Source of the DNA: a virus
IMG/VR virus record: IMGVR_UViG_3300027747_002157
Span: 1-37,145 of that record
Strand: one strand, 5' to 3'
DNA length: 37,145 bases
The notes beneath the pieces were generated by a model. It was given only the letters and a program-made list of their open reading frames with translations, ran no database searches and was not told where the DNA came from. Below are positions 18,083-25,645 of the stretch, one piece after another (the first letter of the stretch is position 1; every line of letters starts with the position of its first letter). The position numbers and the translations under genes were made by a program.

Positions 18083-19035
18083 TGAATTCTATTAGAAACA
18101 CTGAAAATTACCATTTAAAGTATTGGTATGACAATGACCAATCAAGTGTTTGGCGTACATCTGATCTAGAGTCGACCTCAATGAGTGTAGGCGGATGTAC
18201 TCGTACTCCTATGGCATTACGAGCCGAACTAATCAGAAACGCTCGGTGCTTGTATAGAGATTTTCCAGACTTGACAATTTTTATGAGTGGTGGGTTAGAT
18301 AGTGAGATTGCCCTCCGCAGTTTTTTAGCCGCTGGAATACAACCAAAATTGGCAACAGTTAAATTTGCAAACAATAACAACAACTACGACATTGGCCCTA
18401 TGCTGGGAATGGTTGAGAGAATGGGGTTGAAATGCGACATAATTGATTTTGATCCGCAAGCATTTTTTGACAGTGGCGAATGTTATGACATTGCCAATCG
18501 TTATCAAAGTTACAGTTTCTATCAACAAATTTTATTAAAAGTAGCTGAACAATTTGCCGCACCAATGATAACTGTTGACGAAGTAGAATTGGAAAAGGTG
18601 CCGCAGATTAACTGGGAAACGGGCGCCTATAAATTTGAATGGTGCTTTTTAAAGAAAGAAGATCAAGATGGTGTATGGCGCAGGTTTGTTGACAAAACTG
18701 GAATACCAGCCTTGAATAATTTTTATACTTATAGCCCAGAATCTATGTTGGCATTTTTACAAGAAGAAACAGTTGCAAAATTAATTAGAGACCAAATTCC
18801 AGGCAAGCTTGGCTGGACATCTAGCAAGATGAAAATTTACTCAAGCTTGGGCTATCAATTTAGACCAAGACCAAAATGGCACGGTATGGAAAACTATTAT
18901 CATTTATGGGATGCAGTACTTTATAACATATCGTCCAATGGATTAACATTTGAGTCTAGGTTTTATAAAGTACCTGCACTCACATTAGAGAAAAATTTAA
19001 TAAACGGAATACAAACAATATGTCAAGTCGCTTAG
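18082..19035 (+). CDS. PP-loop ATP pyrophosphatase, asparagine-synthase-like (1)
   Basis: 317 residues. FMSGGLDSEIALRSF carries the S-G-G-x-D-S PP-loop (residues 69-74) that binds ATP and releases pyrophosphate while activating a carboxylate or carbonyl as the adenylate. There is no N-terminal Cys2 glutaminase domain, so ammonia or an amine must come from elsewhere. The rest (TVDEVELEKVPQINWETG and many aromatic residues) does not match standard AsnB. It lies between two putative acyltransferase genes and overlaps the second by 16 bases. A second PP-loop protein is encoded at 21212-22288 on the other strand. Confidence 0.65.
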   Translation: MNSIRNTENYHLKYWYDNDQSSVWRTSDLESTSMSVGGCTRTPMALRAELIRNARCLYRDFPDLTIFMSGGLDSEIALRSFLAAGIQPKLATVKFANNNNNYDIGPMLGMVERMGLKCDIIDFDPQAFFDSGECYDIANRYQSYSFYQQILLKVAEQFAAPMITVDEVELEKVPQINWETGAYKFEWCFLKKEDQDGVWRRFVDKTGIPALNNFYTYSPESMLAFLQEETVAKLIRDQIPGKLGWTSSKMKIYSSLGYQFRPRPKWHGMENYYHLWDAVLYNISSNGLTFESRFYKVPALTLEKNLINGIQTICQVA

Positions 19036-19658
19036 TACCATTAACCTTAGATCACCTGGAGCAATTGGTAACATTTGCTTTAGACATCTACGAAAATACA
19101 GATCCAGACAAATATCCAGACTTTAAAATTTCAAACGATATAGATGACGACATAAAGTTTCGTAAATTTTTTATGACATTTTTACGGCCCAGTAGCTTTA
19201 TAAATTTCAACATACGACAAGTGTATGCATTAGAAGATGAAAATGGTCAATGGATTGCCGCAGTAGGAGTACGTCGATACAATGTAATGCCAAGTTGGTC
19301 TGTCAGTTGGTTATTAAGTCCTAGGGTAGGAGTGAGATTTATTCCAACATTTAGAGAAATCATGGAACAGCTTTGTGTTATACATGAAAATGCTGGACTA
19401 AATGAATTTTTTGTTACATATCCAGCAAGTCGTTGCGAGGCTTACAGTAAGATCATGCTTCCTTTTAGAGAACGGTACTATACATTTGTAGAATGTATGG
19501 TTCCTGCAAAATCAAGAAGTCCATACGCATTGATACATGATTTAATGGGCAGTACAATACATCCGCATGATATGGACCTGAGAAGATATATACTTCGACG
19601 ACCAAATACTGAAGCACCGAGCGAAGGTGGTAAAGCAATTAGAAGAGAAAAAGAATAA
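19020..19658 (+). CDS. Unknown, weakly GNAT-like protein
   Basis: 212 residues. The first half (QVYALEDENGQWIAAVGVRR, then SWSVSWLLSPRVGVRFIPTF and a helix with a FVTYPAS strand) has the strand-helix order of N-acyltransferases, without a convincing acyl-CoA motif. The C-terminal 40 residues are Arg/Glu-rich. It ends with TAA directly against the desaturase ATG. No function is assigned with confidence. Confidence 0.4.
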   Translation: MSSRLVPLTLDHLEQLVTFALDIYENTDPDKYPDFKISNDIDDDIKFRKFFMTFLRPSSFINFNIRQVYALEDENGQWIAAVGVRRYNVMPSWSVSWLLSPRVGVRFIPTFREIMEQLCVIHENAGLNEFFVTYPASRCEAYSKIMLPFRERYYTFVECMVPAKSRSPYALIHDLMGSTIHPHDMDLRRYILRRPNTEAPSEGGKAIRREKE

Positions 19659-20561
19659 ATGAGAAGAGTATTAGATTGGTTTGATAACCAGGCCTCCCTG
19701 TATAGTAAAACTGGCCAAATTCCTTATATCATAGCAATATGGTTTCCTTACCACCTTGCGGCAATAATTGCAATTGTGTATGCTGTAACAACAGCATGGT
19801 CATGGTGGTTGCCGGTCACAGCCATTTGCGGCTGGATACTACTGGATGGTGTTGGCAACAATCTAACACTACATCGATTTTTAAGTCATAAAAGTTGGAC
19901 ACCATACAAGTGGGCAGAGCCGTTGTTATTGTGGGCCGCAACCATGGTTGGCGAAGGCAGTCCGCTATGGTGGGTTGCACTACATCGTGGTCATCATCAT
20001 CGCGTAAGTGATCAGCCTGGTAAAGATATTCATACCCCGGTCGACAACGGCAAATGGTGGAGTTACATGGGCTGGCAATTTGCCATCACACAAAATAGTG
20101 TGAGCTTTAGACATGCAGTTGATTTGCTTAGAGATAAACGAATTACATTCATCCATGAAAATTACAACAAGATTATCTATGCTACACTATTATTAAGCTG
20201 GCTACTGTTTGGCCTTACTTTTACCGTTTGGTTTTTTGTAATAGGTAGCTTAATGAGCTTACATGCAGATGGACTGGTCAACACATTTGGACATGTTCCA
20301 GCCGCAGGCTATCGAAACTTTGATAATAAAGATGCCAGTACCAATGTATGGTGGATTGGATACTTCCACTGGGGAAGTGGTTGGCACAACAACCATCACA
20401 AAAAGGCAAGTAGTTTTGATTTTGGTTCCAGTGTCAGCGGAAGAGCTGTTGAATTTGATCCTTGCATGTTATTAGTATTGCCGTTTGCTCCGCCAAGTGA
20501 GATAAAAAGATTGTGGTCTATTAGAAAAGATGCTATAATTGATAAAAAGGAACTTACATGA
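19659..20561 (+). CDS. Membrane fatty-acid desaturase, stearoyl-CoA type
   Basis: 300 residues. All three histidine boxes of the acyl-CoA delta-9-type desaturases are present: HRFLSH (72-77), HRGHHH (109-114) and HNNHH (253-257), with extra ligands in FIHENY and NTFGH. Hydrophobic pairs at about 22-65 and 163-205 fit four membrane spans with the diiron site on the cytosolic face. The family inserts a double bond into a fatty acyl chain using O2 and two electrons from a reductase, which would have to come from the host. Coupled to thyX by ATGA. Related desaturases are known from marine cyanophages. Confidence 0.85.
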   Translation: MRRVLDWFDNQASLYSKTGQIPYIIAIWFPYHLAAIIAIVYAVTTAWSWWLPVTAICGWILLDGVGNNLTLHRFLSHKSWTPYKWAEPLLLWAATMVGEGSPLWWVALHRGHHHRVSDQPGKDIHTPVDNGKWWSYMGWQFAITQNSVSFRHAVDLLRDKRITFIHENYNKIIYATLLLSWLLFGLTFTVWFFVIGSLMSLHADGLVNTFGHVPAAGYRNFDNKDASTNVWWIGYFHWGSGWHNNHHKKASSFDFGSSVSGRAVEFDPCMLLVLPFAPPSEIKRLWSIRKDAIIDKKELT

Positions 20562-21223
20562 ATGTACGACTACTCAGCTACTCAAATCCAACTAAAGAAT
20601 TTGCAGATCTTGGCATCACGGATGCACAGGAACTCATTGCGTATTGCGCCCGTGTGTCCAATCCTGCCAATCAGCTTAACACTGACACATCAGAAAAGCT
20701 TATTAGATACCTTATCAAACACGCACACTGGAGTCCACTTGAAATGGTCAGTGCCTGTATTGAAATCACAACCACTAGAGACATTGCCCGTCAAATCTTG
20801 CGACACAGAAGTTTTAGTTTCCAAGAGTTCAGCCAACGATATGCTGATCCTACTAAAGACTTGTCATTCGTACTTAGAGAAGCACGGTTACAAGATCCCA
20901 AAAATAGACAAAACAGTATCGACTCAGTAGAGCACGAAACACAAATGGTTTGGCTTGATAAACAACAGGCAGTCATTGACGCGGCCACCAATGCATATGA
21001 TTGGGCCATTGCCAATGGCATTGCCAAAGAACAAGCCCGAGCAGTTTTACCTGAGGGCTTGACTGTTAGTCGTTTGTATATGAATGGAACATTGCGTAGC
21101 TGGATTCACTTTATTGAACTACGCAGTGCAAATGGCACACAAAAGGAACATCAGGAAGTGGCACGAGCATGTGCCGAAGTAATTGCTAAAATCTTCCCAA
21201 TGGCCACTGACTTAGTCGTCTAA
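20558..21223 (+). CDS. thyX: FAD-dependent thymidylate synthase ThyX
   Basis: 221 residues, the usual length. The ThyX signature R-H-R-(7 residues)-S is at residues 82-92 in RHRSFSFQEFSQRY. The enzyme makes dTMP from dUMP with methylene-tetrahydrofolate, NADPH and FAD and supports phage DNA synthesis. It starts in an ATGA overlap with the desaturase and has a good AAAAGGA Shine-Dalgarno. A weak TTGTGG-17-TATAAT pair ends 18 bp before it and might allow separate early expression. Its last 12 bases overlap the opposite-strand PP-loop gene. Confidence 0.9.
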   Translation: MNVRLLSYSNPTKEFADLGITDAQELIAYCARVSNPANQLNTDTSEKLIRYLIKHAHWSPLEMVSACIEITTTRDIARQILRHRSFSFQEFSQRYADPTKDLSFVLREARLQDPKNRQNSIDSVEHETQMVWLDKQQAVIDAATNAYDWAIANGIAKEQARAVLPEGLTVSRLYMNGTLRSWIHFIELRSANGTQKEHQEVARACAEVIAKIFPMATDLVV

Positions 21224-22288
21224 TTCCTTTGTGGCAGTGAACGAACCATCTTCATTCTGCCACAAAAATCCCCAAGCATTATTATAACGAGTGATACTTG
21301 GCAAGCTTGGCCACTTGGTTTTGTATGTTTGATATTCAGCATTGGCCCAGATATCATTGATCAAAGCCTTGGCCGGAAGCTTATAAGAATTCCATGTAGT
21401 ACCAACCTTCTGTTCAGTGGTGTATAATGCCCATTCCTGATAAGATTGACTATCAAAGAAGTTGATAATATTACCAGCAATGTATTCTGCATCAGTTGCT
21501 GTCGGAGCATGCATTGCCATGCGGTACTTGACAGCTTGCCACTTCATTGTATAGTTTAACCACCACAGAAAATCATGGTTACTACGAATATCAACAGGCG
21601 CCGCATTGACCAAGTCATACAGCATTTGCTCTCGTTGATCCCTGTATAAATTAACTTTATCCAGCAACCAATTTAAACTGCCCGTTTCTCCATCCCAGGG
21701 TTCGTGTATTGCATTGTAGTTTAATGTGTTATCCATGTAACTTTTTAGCGTCAGACTACCAAACAAGTTATCTGCACATTCGCCAGTAATGCAAACATTC
21801 TTTGAATCAGTGATAATTCCATAGTAATTGTTACTGGGCAGTAACTTTGTACCAAAGTTTGGTAGTACAATCTCATCAAAGAATTTTGGATTTTCAAGTT
21901 GACTGTCTTCATTGATTGCCAACCAAATTTTCTCTTTGAGAGAACTCCAATCTGGATGACTGATTAACAAAGATACAATTAGTGTAGAATCGATACCACC
22001 TGAGTAAAAAACAACAATCTTCTCTGCTCCACGACTATTTGCAATTGCAATACATTCGTCAATTCTACTGTAGCTGGCAGATGAGAATGAAGGAACTACC
22101 GCAGGTAGAACTGGAATAGGACTGTTATTAAAAATTTCTACACCGGGTATTGTAATAGTATTTGTTCTATCGCTTAGACTAATCCAAGGATTGAACATTT
22201 TAATAAATTCTTTTGTAACTGGGTTTACATCGTGCATTGAATTGGCACGATAAATTCTGTGTGGAATATAGTATAGTAATTTTTTCAT
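21212..22288 (-). CDS. PP-loop ATP pyrophosphatase, asparagine-synthase-like (2)
   Basis: 358 residues. VFYSGGIDSTLIVSLL holds the S-G-G-x-D-S PP-loop (96-101); FGTKLLPSNNYYGIITDSKN and CITGECADNLFGS match the second block of the asparagine-synthase fold (G-E-x-A-D-x-L-F-G), so this copy is closer to AsnB/PP-loop ligases than the one at 18082. The Trp/Tyr-rich C-terminus is typical of acceptor sites. The glutaminase domain is absent. It likely adenylates a carboxyl and forms an amide or lactam; the substrate is unknown. It is transcribed against the 10-21 kb run yet belongs to the same theme. Confidence 0.7.
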   Translation of the reverse strand: MKKLLYYIPHRIYRANSMHDVNPVTKEFIKMFNPWISLSDRTNTITIPGVEIFNNSPIPVLPAVVPSFSSASYSRIDECIAIANSRGAEKIVVFYSGGIDSTLIVSLLISHPDWSSLKEKIWLAINEDSQLENPKFFDEIVLPNFGTKLLPSNNYYGIITDSKNVCITGECADNLFGSLTLKSYMDNTLNYNAIHEPWDGETGSLNWLLDKVNLYRDQREQMLYDLVNAAPVDIRSNHDFLWWLNYTMKWQAVKYRMAMHAPTATDAEYIAGNIINFFDSQSYQEWALYTTEQKVGTTWNSYKLPAKALINDIWANAEYQTYKTKWPSLPSITRYNNAWGFLWQNEDGSFTATKELDD

Positions 22289-22289
22289 G

Positions 22290-22910
22290 TCACATCATCA
22301 TTGATAAAAAGGAATCTTCTTCCATATTGGCTCTAACTTGTGCTAGATCAAATTTACTTGAGGCTTGGCGGATTGCAATTTGGTGACGCATGCGTAGCCG
22401 CTCGAGTTTTCGTATTAGAAATTTTCTATTCTGATACTTGTTTACAATTAGGCCAGCGGCAATATTGATAGCAAGTCCAGATTCTTCAGCATAGTCATTG
22501 ACCATGCCAATATTTTCAGTTTTACCATTGACAACTTCTACAGCTTGACGATACTTTTCTTCGTATGCATCTTGTTGCCATTCAACCACTGGACTAAATC
22601 TTTTAAACCCATGTGCCAGTCTTTGATAAAGTTCAGCTGTTAGCCCCACCCTGGCTTGCAGTACAGCACTCAACATTATCACTTCATTGTTTCTTTCAAA
22701 TGGTTCGCAGGTGGTGTTTCTAGGGCCATCAAACTTTAATCTAAAATTTAAATTTCCCTTGGCAAACTGATTAACAAACTGATCATCAACTCCGTAGATT
22801 CTGCAAATTGCTCGGAATTCTCCCGAGCATCCACTTTCTAAAATTGATAAATCATTGGACCAAGCGAGTATTTCATTCTCGGCGGTACATGCAAGTGCAA
22901 CCCAACGCAT
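22290..22910 (-). CDS. Unknown helical protein
   Basis: 206 residues with TAGGAG seven bases before the ATG. The C-terminal half is an Arg/Lys-rich helix (KFLIRKLERLRMRHQIAIRQ), and the end is an unusual Met run (FLSMMM). The N-terminus MRWVALACTAENEILAW is not a signal peptide. No family recognised. It ends one base before the PP-loop gene, so the two are probably co-translated. Confidence 0.55.
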   Translation of the reverse strand: MRWVALACTAENEILAWSNDLSILESGCSGEFRAICRIYGVDDQFVNQFAKGNLNFRLKFDGPRNTTCEPFERNNEVIMLSAVLQARVGLTAELYQRLAHGFKRFSPVVEWQQDAYEEKYRQAVEVVNGKTENIGMVNDYAEESGLAINIAAGLIVNKYQNRKFLIRKLERLRMRHQIAIRQASSKFDLAQVRANMEEDSFLSMMM

Positions 22911-22956
22911 AGCTATCTCCTAATATAATTTATGTATGCCAATAATCCGCTGAGGA

Positions 22957-23487
22957 TTAGCCAATGAGGATGTCTTCAGTGAAGCGAACACTCAACATCA
23001 ATCTTGGCAGGTCACATTGATTTTCAATGTGGTGTGGAATGTTTATTTTAACAATGGTTGGCCGATTGATAATTTTTTCAACAGCGACCTTTGACTCAGT
23101 GGTCCAGTTAATTTTCAGATATTTGATAGATTTATGCGGGCTTTCAGTAAGATAAAACTCTCCACTGTACCATTTCATTAGTCCAGTGTCACAATTTAGT
23201 ATTGGCAAGTTAAGTGCAGTATTACTGGCATTTGCACGATCAATTTGAAATCCGTCGATATGCATATCTTGTACAAATCTAGGCTCATTTATAAACATGA
23301 TTGCTGTTTTAACTTTGACATCAATGCCCAGTACTTCTTTGATGTCTTTTTTCAACAGCATTCCAATGTAGCGCAATTGTTCGCCTTGAAAAGTTTGACT
23401 AAGCGTAAATTTACCTGTCCACTTTTCCAGGCAAAATTTTTGAATTTTCTCCCAATTTGGAAGATTGATCTCTTTGTAGTATTCCAT
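22957..23487 (-). CDS. Putative Fe(II)/2-oxoglutarate dioxygenase
   Basis: 176 residues. DMHIDGFQIDRANASNTALN contains H77-x-D79 and is followed by LPILNCDTGLMKWY; the C-terminus has PTIVKINIPHHIENQ and RLMLSVRF, giving the order H-x-D ... H ... R expected of 2-oxoglutarate hydroxylases. This differs from the Asp/Asn-hydroxylase-like protein at 16928. Substrate unknown. The ATG has no Shine-Dalgarno; a late box lies five bases upstream, so the message is probably leaderless. Confidence 0.5.
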   Translation of the reverse strand: MEYYKEINLPNWEKIQKFCLEKWTGKFTLSQTFQGEQLRYIGMLLKKDIKEVLGIDVKVKTAIMFINEPRFVQDMHIDGFQIDRANASNTALNLPILNCDTGLMKWYSGEFYLTESPHKSIKYLKINWTTESKVAVEKIINRPTIVKINIPHHIENQCDLPRLMLSVRFTEDILIG

Positions 23488-23492
23488 CCGAA

Positions 23493-23500
23493 TATTTATT
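23493..23500 (-). promoter_or_regulatory. T4-type late promoter, AATAAATA
   Basis: On the minus strand AATAAATA, then TTCGG, then the ATG at 23487. It differs from the T4 consensus only at the first base. This would place the transcript 5' end on the start codon. It lies in the divergent gap before the plus-strand gene at 23538. Confidence 0.6.
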
Positions 23501-23537
23501 GGAGTATACCCTTATCAGTTTTTCTAATAAGTAAAGC

Positions 23538-23990
23538 ATGGAATACATTTTTTCTTTCTTGACTTGGACCTTATATCTGTATGTAATACATCGGACTATA
23601 CATTCAATTGGGTTGAAATTTGCACCACTTGCATTTACAGCACATGCAGATCACCATCGTTATATTAATATAAACAAACAAACAACATGGCATTGGAACA
23701 ATTTGTTCTTATTCAATGATACATGGATGAGCACATTAGATTTGTGGATAACTGAGGTGATACCAACTCTAATCTTTTCTTGGATAACTGGCTATTGGTG
23801 GCTAAGTGTATTTTATTATCTCTGGGCCGCATTGTTACAAGAGGTAATTGAACACAATAAACAGTTTGATTGGTCTCCATTTTTAACCAGTGGAAAATGG
23901 CATCTAATTCACCATCATGACACTAATTCAAACTTTGGATTGTTTTTGCCAATTTGGGACTTATTATTCAAGTCCCATAAACCAACTTAA
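23538..23990 (+). CDS. Small sterol-desaturase / fatty-acid hydroxylase family protein
   Basis: 150 residues, mostly membrane helix, with histidine clusters in the order of the fatty-acid hydroxylase superfamily: HRTIH (18-22), HADHH (36-40), EH (105-106) and WHLIHHHDTNSNFG (121-134), then the typical LPIWDLLF. These bind two irons and hydroxylate or desaturate lipids or carotenoids; relatives include CrtZ-like beta-carotene hydroxylases. It is short but all clusters are kept. It is the only plus-strand gene within the minus run and overlaps the end of the 23987 gene by four bases. No clear promoter or Shine-Dalgarno was found. Confidence 0.7.
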   Translation: MEYIFSFLTWTLYLYVIHRTIHSIGLKFAPLAFTAHADHHRYININKQTTWHWNNLFLFNDTWMSTLDLWITEVIPTLIFSWITGYWWLSVFYYLWAALLQEVIEHNKQFDWSPFLTSGKWHLIHHHDTNSNFGLFLPIWDLLFKSHKPT

Positions 23991-24691
23991 CCAGTAAGAT
24001 TTAAACTATATCGTTTTGCATTACCGTACTTTTCTACCCAATCATAAAATGTAAGATGTGCTTTCTTTGGGTTGTCTTTTTCAAATTTTATAACATTTGG
24101 CCACACATCAAGAAATCGCTTGGCAACTTTTCTTTCTAAAAATGCACGATCCGGCAATGATGGTTTTAATGCAACCAAGTCGCCTGTTATAAACACTCTA
24201 CTTGGCCCGTTGATAATACCAGCGTCATCTACTGTTTGAAAAGCCGTTTCTACATTATTTTTAAACTCTGCCGAATCTTGATCTTCTTGGAATCTGAATA
24301 TTTCTTCTTGTCGAATCATAACACTACAAAGTACATGCCGACCTTTGTACGACAATAGATCAAGCATATATGTACCAACCTGAATTTTTGGATCTATTTG
24401 TAGCCGCTGTCGTTCTTGCAGTAATCCCTTTGAATTGGACAATGCAATTTGTCCAGCAATTGAATCTAAAAAATCCTGCCCGGGTCGATTCCAAGAAATA
24501 GCAGATGTAATCTCTTCTGTGCTATCCCATATAGATGTTTCTAGATCAATTACTTTAATCAAACTCCGATCCAGCATTTCGGCATTGAAACGGTTGTGCG
24601 TTACTACAACTGTTAAATCAATTTCTTTCTCTAAGAGAGCAAAAATATAATTCATTGCAGTATCAGGCGGGTTTACTAATAATAGGTCCAT
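23987..24691 (-). CDS. Unknown protein, faint ATP-grasp resemblance
   Basis: 234 residues. The N-terminus (LLLVNPPDTAMNYIFALLEK, then LTVVVTHNRFNAE) looks like a nucleotide-type beta-alpha-beta fold. The middle (QIDPKIQVGTYMLDLLSYKG followed by RHVLCSVM) recalls the ATP-grasp block G-x-E-Y-x-V-D-x-x-S-x-D-G. The catalytic acidic pair at the end of an ATP-grasp domain is not evident, so this may be a degenerate or different fold. GAGAGA lies before the ATG. If ATP-grasp, it would be another carboxylate-activating ligase near the PP-loop genes. Confidence 0.45.
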   Translation of the reverse strand: MDLLLVNPPDTAMNYIFALLEKEIDLTVVVTHNRFNAEMLDRSLIKVIDLETSIWDSTEEITSAISWNRPGQDFLDSIAGQIALSNSKGLLQERQRLQIDPKIQVGTYMLDLLSYKGRHVLCSVMIRQEEIFRFQEDQDSAEFKNNVETAFQTVDDAGIINGPSRVFITGDLVALKPSLPDRAFLERKVAKRFLDVWPNVIKFEKDNPKKAHLTFYDWVEKYGNAKRYSLNLTG

Positions 24692-24693
24692 GT

Positions 24694-24993
24694 TTATCTC
24701 TCAAAATGTGTTGCCAGTAATGCACCAACAAATCGAGTTACTCTAGATTTAATCAACTCGCTATTCATCATTACTTCAAAATCAACAATACGATCTAGGT
24801 ATTGTTCAAGTTGTTTTATTGCTAAAACTTCTTTGCTAGTTTTAATATCGGTCAAATCTTCTTTCTTAAAAATAATTTCTGTGCCATCATTAAGATAAAC
24901 TTTAATCCAATCTATGTATTCAACAGGAACTTCTTCAACACGAATATCTTTAAGCATGTTCTCAAAACTTCTGTCCTTCTTTCGAATACTCAT
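24694..24993 (-). CDS. Unknown small phage protein
   Basis: 99 residues, ATG preceded by TTTGGAG. The compact pattern MLKDIRVEEVPVEYIDWIKV, then Y-L-N-D-G-T, and a C-terminal helix pair is one I associate with short conserved proteins of T4-like aquatic phages, possibly an assembly or regulatory factor. The function is unknown to me. It lies two bases upstream of the 23987 gene. Confidence 0.6.
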   Translation of the reverse strand: MSIRKKDRSFENMLKDIRVEEVPVEYIDWIKVYLNDGTEIIFKKEDLTDIKTSKEVLAIKQLEQYLDRIVDFEVMMNSELIKSRVTRFVGALLATHFER

Positions 24994-25033
24994 TATCTAC
25001 TCCAAAAAGATTTAATACGATCAAGTATGCGTG

Positions 25034-25041
25034 TATTTAAA
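25034..25041 (-). promoter_or_regulatory. Possible late promoter, TTTAAATA
   Basis: Minus-strand TTTAAATA overlaps the stop of the 25037 gene and lies 40 bases before the ATG at 24993, with a Shine-Dalgarno between. Five bases further is ATA, not ATG. It is one mismatch from the T4 consensus; the stop codon contributes part of it, so chance is likely. Confidence 0.3.
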
Positions 25042-25630
25042 CCACTTGTACTTTTGCTGGCCGCCCTCGGCCTCGCTTTACCTCTTCTACTGCTACCTGT
25101 CCTTTTGGGTCAAGTTTCTCTGCCTCCTCTAAAAGCTTGCGAGCTTCGGCTTGAAATGTCATAGCTTGCGAACGAAACTTTGATGCAAGTGCCGCATCAT
25201 CTAGTACACCAGGTGCCGACGGCGATGATGTATTTGCAATATCTGCTGATCTAGTACCACTTGCGGCGCTGGTATTTGCAATGCCCTTTAGTTGTTTGTT
25301 TAACTCAACCAAGTTAATTTCAACGCCAGGCGAAGGAACCATTAAAATACTTTTTGTAGGAACTTTAACCATCCATCCTTTTTGATGTACGGTGTTTAAC
25401 ATATTGGTACCGTCATGAAATGATTGTCGAAACAGAAACTCACTTGGATCCATCGAACTCTGACAAGGATTACTTTCGATTGCTTTTATTAAATCATCAT
25501 GATGATTTGTTGGCAATGATTCAGTTAGGATTACCAATGCCGATTCAGGCTCGCCTGGTACCTCTCTAAAAACAACAACTACTTTTTTGCCGTTAATATT
25601 AACACCGACGTGTTTGATAAATTGTGCCAT
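25037..25630 (-). CDS. Unknown protein with C-terminal AT-hook
   Basis: 197 residues with the strongest Shine-Dalgarno in the window (AAGGAGG, seven bases before ATG), suggesting high expression. The N-terminal 120 residues form a beta-rich domain (INGKKVVVVFREVPGEPESA). Then comes a Ser/Ala/Thr-rich linker, a short helix (QAEARKLLEEAEKLDP) and a basic tail KRGRGRPAK, a textbook AT-hook that binds the minor groove of A/T tracts. Likely a DNA-associated or packaged protein. The family is not identified. Confidence 0.6.
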   Translation of the reverse strand: MAQFIKHVGVNINGKKVVVVFREVPGEPESALVILTESLPTNHHDDLIKAIESNPCQSSMDPSEFLFRQSFHDGTNMLNTVHQKGWMVKVPTKSILMVPSPGVEINLVELNKQLKGIANTSAASGTRSADIANTSSPSAPGVLDDAALASKFRSQAMTFQAEARKLLEEAEKLDPKGQVAVEEVKRGRGRPAKVQVV

Positions 25631-25645
25631 TGGTAACCTCCTTAA

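Noticed and set aside
20511-20539. TTGTGG-17-TATAAT before thyX
   Set aside because: The -35 half matches at only three of six bases and lies inside the desaturase gene. Kept only as a possibility in the thyX entry.
22943-22959. Small inverted repeat TAATCC ... GGATTA over the stop of the 22957 gene
   Set aside because: Only six pairs and no T run on the minus strand; too weak to call a terminator.
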